From Microthyrium microscopicum (taxonomy: Eukaryota > Ascomycota > Dothideomycetes > Microthyriales > Microthyriaceae): a stretch of DNA of 27,720 bases. Under the pieces are notes generated by a model. The model worked only from the letters and a program-made list of their open reading frames with translations. It ran no database searches and was not told where the DNA came from. Shown piece by piece: positions 22,614 to 27,720 of this stretch. The DNA lies in NCBI GenBank assembly GCA_010405405.1, contig MU004231.1, positions 3,609,407 to 3,637,126 on the forward strand, given 5' to 3'. Each line of letters begins with the position of its first letter. Within the stretch, counting starts at the first letter, position 1. Both the position numbers and the translations under genes were made by a program.

Positions 22614-22860
22614 AAGAATGTAAAGAAATTAGAGAACGTAAAGAAGGTAAAGAAGTACGTAAAGAAGGCTATAAAGAAGGCTATAAAGAAGGCTTAGTTA
22701 AAGGAGAAGGCTAAGGTAGAAAAAGTTACTAACTTATTAGAGAAGACTATACTTAAAAATAAGGTTAAGGTAATAGCTAAAGAGGCTAAGAAGGCCTAAA
22801 GTTTAAGATATAAAATACTCTTTATTAAGTAGAAACTAAAAGTTATTATATAGAACCTAT
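22614..22860 (+). pseudogene. Lys/Ala-rich fossil fragment
   Basis: The plus frame congruent to 0 modulo 3 is nearly open for 60 codons. It reads NVKKLENVKKVKKYVKKAIK, then further KKAIKKA units, one TAG, then LKEKAKVEKVTNLLEKTILK and VIAKEAKKA. The 12-bp unit GGCTATAAAGAA is tandemly repeated. This looks like a basic helical or coiled-coil tail. It is in a different frame from the preceding section, so it was joined by an intron, is a separate gene, or followed a frameshift. No family is recognised. Confidence 0.5.
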
Positions 22861-22869
22861 AGTTACTAT

Positions 22870-23835
22870 ATTAAAGTTAATTAATAATATTAGCTCTAAA
22901 AGCTTAAATAATTTTCTTTATCTATACTTTCTTACTTTAAAGGTTCTAGTCTCTATATTAGGGAGCTCTTTAATATAATTTTAGACGTTCTAAATATACT
23001 TATTTATAAAAGATATATAGTAAATAATAGGATAAGTTATAAAAGAGATAGTAATTAGAAGTAGTAATTAAGAAAAATAAAATCTTAAGCTATAAGTATA
23101 TTTAATAAGAGAGATTACTCTACTACTCTTAAAATCTAAAAATCTAATTAATTATTAAAAAAGTTACGTAAAGTTTTAGACTTAAAATTACTATTAAGCT
23201 TTAAGGCTTTTTATCCTTTTTTTTGCTACTTATTTTTTCTTATTTATAATAACTATACCTTTATATTAAACGTATATTAGTTAGTATAAAGATTAAGATA
23301 TTATCCTTAAGGAGAAAAGAGTAGAGTCTATTAAAATAAGATAAGTCTTAACTATAAAACTATTTACTATATTAAGATTATTATTACTACTTTCTTTATT
23401 TATACCTTAGAGTAGTAAATAAGAAGAAAGAGAAAAAAGAAAAGATTATAAGTAAAAAGAATAAAGAATAAAAAGAGAAGAGAGAAGAGAAAAAAAAATA
23501 AGTAGAATAGAAAGTAAAAGAAAAAGAGATATAGTAAATAGATATAAAAGATAACTAGACTATTATAATTAGCTATAAAACTAAGCTAATATAATAATTT
23601 AGGGGTAATAAAAGTCTAAATTATTACTATTAATTATATTTAGGCTAGAAATTAAAATAGAAAAGGTTAGTACTTTAAGTAGAAAACTAAATAGTAATTA
23701 TTACTATTTAGTTCTATTAGTATACTTTATAAATTAATTAGCGTAACTTAGTCTACGTTATAAAATATTATTATTTATTAAAAATAGAAGAGCTTTTAAT
23801 TCCTACTAAGGAGATATAATATTAACTAGAGTTAT
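22870..23835. other. Stretch without clear gene; purine-rich tract
   Basis: About 960 bp with no frame I can call with confidence. The purine-rich tract at about 23418-23535 (long runs of A and G, with AAGAGAAGAGAGAAGAGAAA at its core) reads as Lys/Glu-rich in the frame congruent to 0 modulo 3 and may be a fragment of a charged protein. The rest is AT-rich filler. Confidence 0.4.
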
Positions 23836-23839
23836 TAAA

Positions 23840-24780
23840 TCTAAAATATTTAAGTATATTATATTTTCTCTTTATATTATTCCTATTTATCTCTAGGTAA
23901 GTATACCTCTTATTTACCTTAGTAGAAATAACTTAAAAAATATTAAAGATTATATATACTTAGGTACTTATCTTTAGTATTTTATAAATAAAGTACTTAA
24001 TAGAATTATATTTATAGGAGGCTATAGGGTTTATAATAGATTATATAATATAGGATTTAGAACGTAATGTAGCGTCTTAGGTAATATATTAAGGCTTTTA
24101 ACTATTATAGTAGAGAAAAGACATAATCTTATTATAAGTCTACTTTATATAAAATAGTTATTAGACTTCTATTTTATTTATACTACCTCTTATTATTTAA
24201 TTAATACTAATTATAGATAAACTAGCTATATTAAAGCCTATAATAATACTTATTTAAGATAAACTTATTATATAGTAGTAACTATATATAAATAGCTATA
24301 GATAGTTTTTAAGCTTTATAGCGTACTCTTAATTTACTTACCTTGCTTTTAAATAAGAATAAAATAATAATAATAATTACTAACTCCTTTATTAATTCGT
24401 TAGAGTTACTAAACCTAAAGCTATTATTATAAATTTACTCTTAGAAGTAGAAGATTATAACTAGAGGCTTTATTACTATAATATATCTTTTAGTATTAAT
24501 ATTCCTTAACTTAATAAAGATAAGGATAATAATTCTATAAGTAAAATTATATAGCTATTAACTATTTTAAATATAGAGAGCTAATAATAAATAAGCTAGA
24601 ACGTCTAAACTACTACCTATATAACTCTCTTTATCTTAGTAAGTATAGTCTATTCTATAAATATATAATTCCTTAAATTATAAAACTAGTAAGTAAGTTA
24701 TTATTAGAAACCTTATATTAATAATAAAAACTTATAAAATATTAATATATAGGAGGCTAGTTACTAGAAAAGGTTAGGAA
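23840..24780 (+). pseudogene. Weak fossil coding signal, two frames
   Basis: Two plus-strand stretches look protein-like but poor. From 23844 to about 24140 the frame congruent to 0 modulo 3 includes EAIGFIIDYII*DLERNVAS near 24018-24075. From 24382 to about 24780 the frame congruent to 1 modulo 3 reads NSFINSLELLNLKLLL and later RANNK*ARTSKLL and RRLVTRK pieces. They may be exons or fragments of one gene or of two. Stops are frequent and nothing matches a family I know. Between 24780 and 25100 I see nothing further. Confidence 0.3.
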
Positions 24781-25104
24781 TAATCTGCTATTTAGACTTT
24801 TATTATAATAGGGTATAGAATACCTTAACTATATCTAAAATAAATATTACTCCTTAAAATTTATATACTAGACTTAGTTACTATCTAAGTATAGTAAATA
24901 TACTAAATAATAAGTTATAAAGTAAAATTATAATAACATAAAGGTTATAACTTTATAATATTAGAATAATTATAACTATTAGCTAACTTATTATACTAAA
25001 GAACAAAATCTATAGTACTATATATTATAATATAAAAAATATAAAGATAATAATTTTAAGCTATAAATATATTTATAAAGTAACTTTTTTTAAAAGTATA
25101 TAAG

Positions 25105-25176
25105 TCTTAAATAATAGTATATCTAGAAAAGTCTAAAAAGTCTAGATAAGTCTAGAAATTTTTAGAAATATTTTAT
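25105..25176 (-). repeat. TCTAGA-rich cluster, possible right inverted-repeat arm
   Basis: Contains four TCTAGA/TCTAAA motifs spaced about 10 bp apart (TCTAGAAAAGTCTAAAAAGT and onward). It is bounded by AAGTCTTAAA on the left and AGAAATATTTT on the right. In reverse complement it matches the order of 7441-7498. The pair would enclose about 17.7 kb. Between here and 25560 I see no gene. Confidence 0.4.
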
Positions 25177-25559
25177 ATAACTTTAAAGAATATTTACTTT
25201 ATTATACTATTAATATTAAATATTACTACTTACTTTATATTTTATATATAAATATAACCTAACTATAGCTACTAATCTAAATATAAGTCTATAAGTCTTC
25301 TTTTAGTAATATAAAGATATCTATAGGCTTAATATATAGGTTCTTAGAACTAATAAATTTAGTTATAAATAGTACGTAGTCCTAAGTAATAATATGTTTC
25401 TAACTATTTAAGTACTACTATAGTATATTTTCCTTATATTCTCTTTTCTACGTTATAATAAATTTATAACTTCTAATTCTTATAATATACTTATTATTAA
25501 TCTTTAGTATATTCTTTCTATTCTAACTTTAATCTTATACTATCCTCCTTACCTAATAA

Positions 25560-26610
25560 CTTCTCTATATTATAGTTAGACTTTTAGAAGATAATATAGC
25601 TAAATAGTAAGATAGCTTAAAAAAGTATCTAAATATAACTAAGAAGGAGCTAATATAATAACTTAATATAAACTTAAATAAATATACTTAATTAGCTATA
25701 GCTATAAAGAAGCGATTTTAAGACTTATATTATAGTCTTAATAACTATAATACGTATAAGAAAAAGTAAGAGATAATTACTAATATTATATAATATCTAA
25801 GTATATAACTATTAGCTAAATAAGGCTATCTATATATTAGAAAATTACATTAGCTAAGTATAAAGTATAATAAAGCTATATATAAGGATAAATAATAAAA
25901 ATTACTTTTTATATTAGTTTATTATTACTAACAAAATATACGTTAATAAAAATAAACGAAAGCCTAAACTTAGAATATATATAAGTAAACTTCTATTCTA
26001 ACTTTAACTATCTATTAATAATAGATAGGGTCTATTACTAATAAAACTTCATTAGTATCTTCTTAGAGCTTAAGACTAAGAGAATTAAAATAATTCTAGA
26101 ATTATAATAATACGTAACCTAAGGTATAGCTATATATACTTCTAGACTTTAACTCCTTCTTAGTAGTTATAAATATATAAATATATATTTATAAAATAGT
26201 AAGTAACTATATTTATACTTTAAACTATAAAAAGTTTATAAATAGTAGCTATAATAGTTTTAAGAAAAATACTAATACTTTAAATTATAATATTATAATT
26301 AAGTTCCTTAAAGAGTTCTTTAAGTATAAGTAATATAAAGAGCTCTTACTTTTTTATAAATTTAATTAAATAAAGAGAACTTCTATTAATAATAAGGTCT
26401 TATTTTATAGAGCAATTAATAGTACTATATTAATTAAGTAATAGACTATTAAATTTAAAGTAATAAAATAAATTAAGAGATAAAATACGATCTATTACTA
26501 TATAATTCTTAGACTATTATAGGTTCCCCTTCCTTTTTTAACTTAGGAAATATACTAATAATTAGAACGAAGCATAATATTAATTATTATAAGTAAGATA
26601 CTAAGGTATA
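25560..26610 (+). pseudogene. Fossil protein, family unknown
   Basis: The plus frame congruent to 0 modulo 3 is followed for about 350 codons. The N-terminal part reads IIVRLLEDNIAK, then DSLKKYLNITKKEL (about 25608-25655), then a helical stretch with AIAIKKRF and NTYKKK. A Gln-rich region (about 25920-26040) is followed by SLRLRELK and LLDFNSF pieces. The C-terminal part reads IIIKFLKEFFKYK*YKELLL (26291-26350) and KRTSINNKVLFYRAIN (26370-26420). Charged residues recur with helical spacing. The run of PLPF near 26530 marks a change to poorer signal. I do not recognise the family and the start and stop are not visible. Confidence 0.45.
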
Positions 26611-26879
26611 CTAAAATGCCTAATTTCTAGGTTAAAACCTAGCTTTATAACCTTATAGTTAACAAAGTAAACGTTCTTTAAGTAAAATAAATTAGTATTA
26701 AATCTTAATAGTTTAGTAGAATAAGTTAGCCTTAGATATTAAATCCTTATATATATTAGTCTAAACCTTAGCTTTAGTTTAAGTACTTTTTTATCTTTTA
26801 AAGTATATTACTTATCTTACTACTCTTATATAGTAAACTAGTTACTTTCTTAATACGTCTATATATATTTATTAAGTTA

Positions 26880-27720
26880 ATAATATTTAGAGTCTATTAG
26901 CTACTTAGTATAGATAATAAATAGTACTATAGATTAATTAGGTATAAGTTTATTAAATACTTAAGAGTTAAGCTATATTTTAGTTCCTAATATAGTAGTA
27001 TCTATTCTAGCTTTAAAAAATACCTTAAGCTTAGTATTAAAAAGTAGCTCTATATTAGGCTTAATAAGAGCTTTTAGTAAAATTTAAGAGCTAGCCTCTA
27101 TCTTAAGTTAAAGAAACAATTATAACTTAGTTTTAATAAAATGCTCTAGAGCTTATTTAATAAGGTTCTTAAGCTTTATAATAGAAGTAGCCTATAACTC
27201 TAGGCCTAAAGCTTATTTAATAAGAGCCTTAAGCTTTATAATAAAAGAAGCCTATAACTCTAAGTCTAGAGCTTATTTAATAAGAATCTTAAGCTTTATA
27301 AGGAAAGAAGCCTATAACTCTAGGTCTAGAGCTTATTTAATAAGGGCCTTAAGCTTTATAATAGATAAAGCTTATAACTCTAGTTCTAGAGGTTATTTAA
27401 TAGAGGTTATAAAATAAGGTATTTACTATAACTCTTAGTTTAGTAATTATTTAATAGAAGCCTTAAGCTTTATAATAGAAGGAGCTTATAACTCTAACTC
27501 TAAAGTAGTATTTAGTAAGTTAGAGTTAATAACTATTAGTAATTCTAATACTAAGAAAGTATCTTAATTAGACTTTTAGTATATATTAGCTAGGTCTAGT
27601 AGTCCTATTTAATAAAACTAGAAAGTATTACCTATTCTTTATATACTAGTAGGATTTAACTAAAAAATAGTATTTTATAGTACTATAAATATTAGGTTCT
27701 ATTTAATAGTACTAATTAGC
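26880..27720 (+). pseudogene. Fossil repeat protein, runs off the window
   Basis: The plus frame congruent to 1 modulo 3 carries protein-like sequence from about 26880 to the window end, so its 3' end is missing. The core is 27112-27414, 101 codons without a stop, made of 20-residue units of the type AYNSRSRAYLIRALSFI[RI]KE. Ser-Arg-Ser-Arg in the unit can be read back to Ser-Gly-Ser-Gly, because G after T becomes A under RIP. Before the array it reads ILALKNTLSLVLKSSSILG; after it, FSKLELITISNSNTKKVS. The unit holds few Gln or Trp codons, which explains the low number of stops. There is no in-frame ATG. Function unknown. Confidence 0.5.
27130..27508 (+). repeat. 60-bp minisatellite, about six units
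   Basis: The core GCTTATTTAATAAG...CTTAAGCTTTATA...GCCTATAACTCTAG repeats with an exact 60-bp period at 27153, 27213, 27273, 27333 and 27393 (TTATTTAA marker). A last unit is 54 bp further on at 27447. Both spacings are divisible by three. Units differ by transitions and a few transversions. Confidence 0.9.

Larger units (their letters stand above)
1..27720. other. RIP-mutated AT-rich block, whole window
   Basis: The entire window shows the same composition: very high A+T, CpA and TpG almost missing, TpA in great excess, and only a few surviving CA/TG sites per kb (for example near 50, 200, 1043, 1288, 2414 and 4201). Some CpG survives. Repeat-induced point mutation, known from Pezizomycotina, converts C to T mainly in CpA within duplicated DNA during the sexual cycle and gives this pattern. 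Ancestral frames stay collinear for kilobases, which fits transitions without indels. I see no sharp change to normal composition, so neither edge of the block lies in the window. Alternatives such as mitochondrial DNA would not deplete CA and TG specifically. Composition was judged by eye, not counted. Confidence 0.9.

Noticed and set aside
22614-22800. The Lys/Ala tail as the C-terminus of a pogo/Fot1 transposase.
   Set aside because: Such tails are common, and I could not find the DDE or HTH motifs upstream in the same frame.
23418-23535. Purine-rich tract as a triplex or origin element.
   Set aside because: It reads as a Lys/Glu-rich segment and there is no independent evidence of an origin.
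1-27720. Mitochondrial genome or AT-rich bacterial or plasmid origin.
   Set aside because: Specific loss of CA and TG with retention of other C/G contexts, no tRNA or rRNA, and no genes open under the standard or mitochondrial codes.

Overview
The window looks like a stretch of filamentous ascomycete (Pezizomycotina-type) chromosome that has been heavily mutated by repeat-induced point mutation (RIP). By eye about four bases in five are A or T. CpA and its complement TpG are almost absent over all 27.7 kb, TpA is everywhere, and the only stop codons that abound are TAA and TAG. This is the signature of RIP (C to T at CpA on both strands), not of a mitochondrial genome or a naturally AT-rich gene set. 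No intact gene, tRNA, rRNA or CRISPR array was found. Nothing here can make a full-length protein today.

RIP makes transitions, not indels, so the old reading frames can still be followed. I read both strands, concentrating on stretches that looked coding. Long stretches have one frame with few stops, charged amphipathic protein-like content, and tandem repeats whose units are all multiples of three (27, 33, 60, 84, 96 and 108 bp). In that frame most stops can be explained as former Gln (CAA/CAG) or Trp (TGG) codons. Cys and His read as Tyr, and Gly after a T-ending codon reads as Ser or Arg. All boundaries are approximate (about 50-150 bp) because start codons (ATG to ATA) and true stops cannot be told apart.

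Layout. 1-780: little coding signal, with a 110-bp direct repeat. About 780-2870 (+): fossil protein with a weak resemblance to DUF3435 tyrosine recombinases (Starship captains). About 3335-6860 (-): transposase resembling the Plavaka group. About 6860-7800: no gene, with a TCTAGA-rich cluster. About 7800-12965 (-): one very long unrecognised protein with poly-Asn tracts and two repeat arrays. About 12990-13450 (+): short Lys/Glu-rich fragment. About 13530-15725 (-): unrecognised protein with an 84-bp duplication. About 15730-21580 (+): SNF2-type helicase-like protein with a long repeat-bearing N-terminal region, divergent from the previous gene. About 21700-22860 (+): membrane-protein-like frame and a Lys-rich tail in another frame. 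About 23840-24780 (+): weaker frames. About 25560-26610 (+) and 26880 to the window end (+): two further unrecognised fossils, the last with a 60-bp minisatellite.

The genes do not work together now. The main inference is that a multi-gene block (recombinase-like, transposase-like, helicase-like and several large unknown proteins) was present in more than one copy, was recognised by RIP, and was inactivated along its whole length. A giant cargo-carrying mobile element, or nested insertions of several elements, would both explain it.
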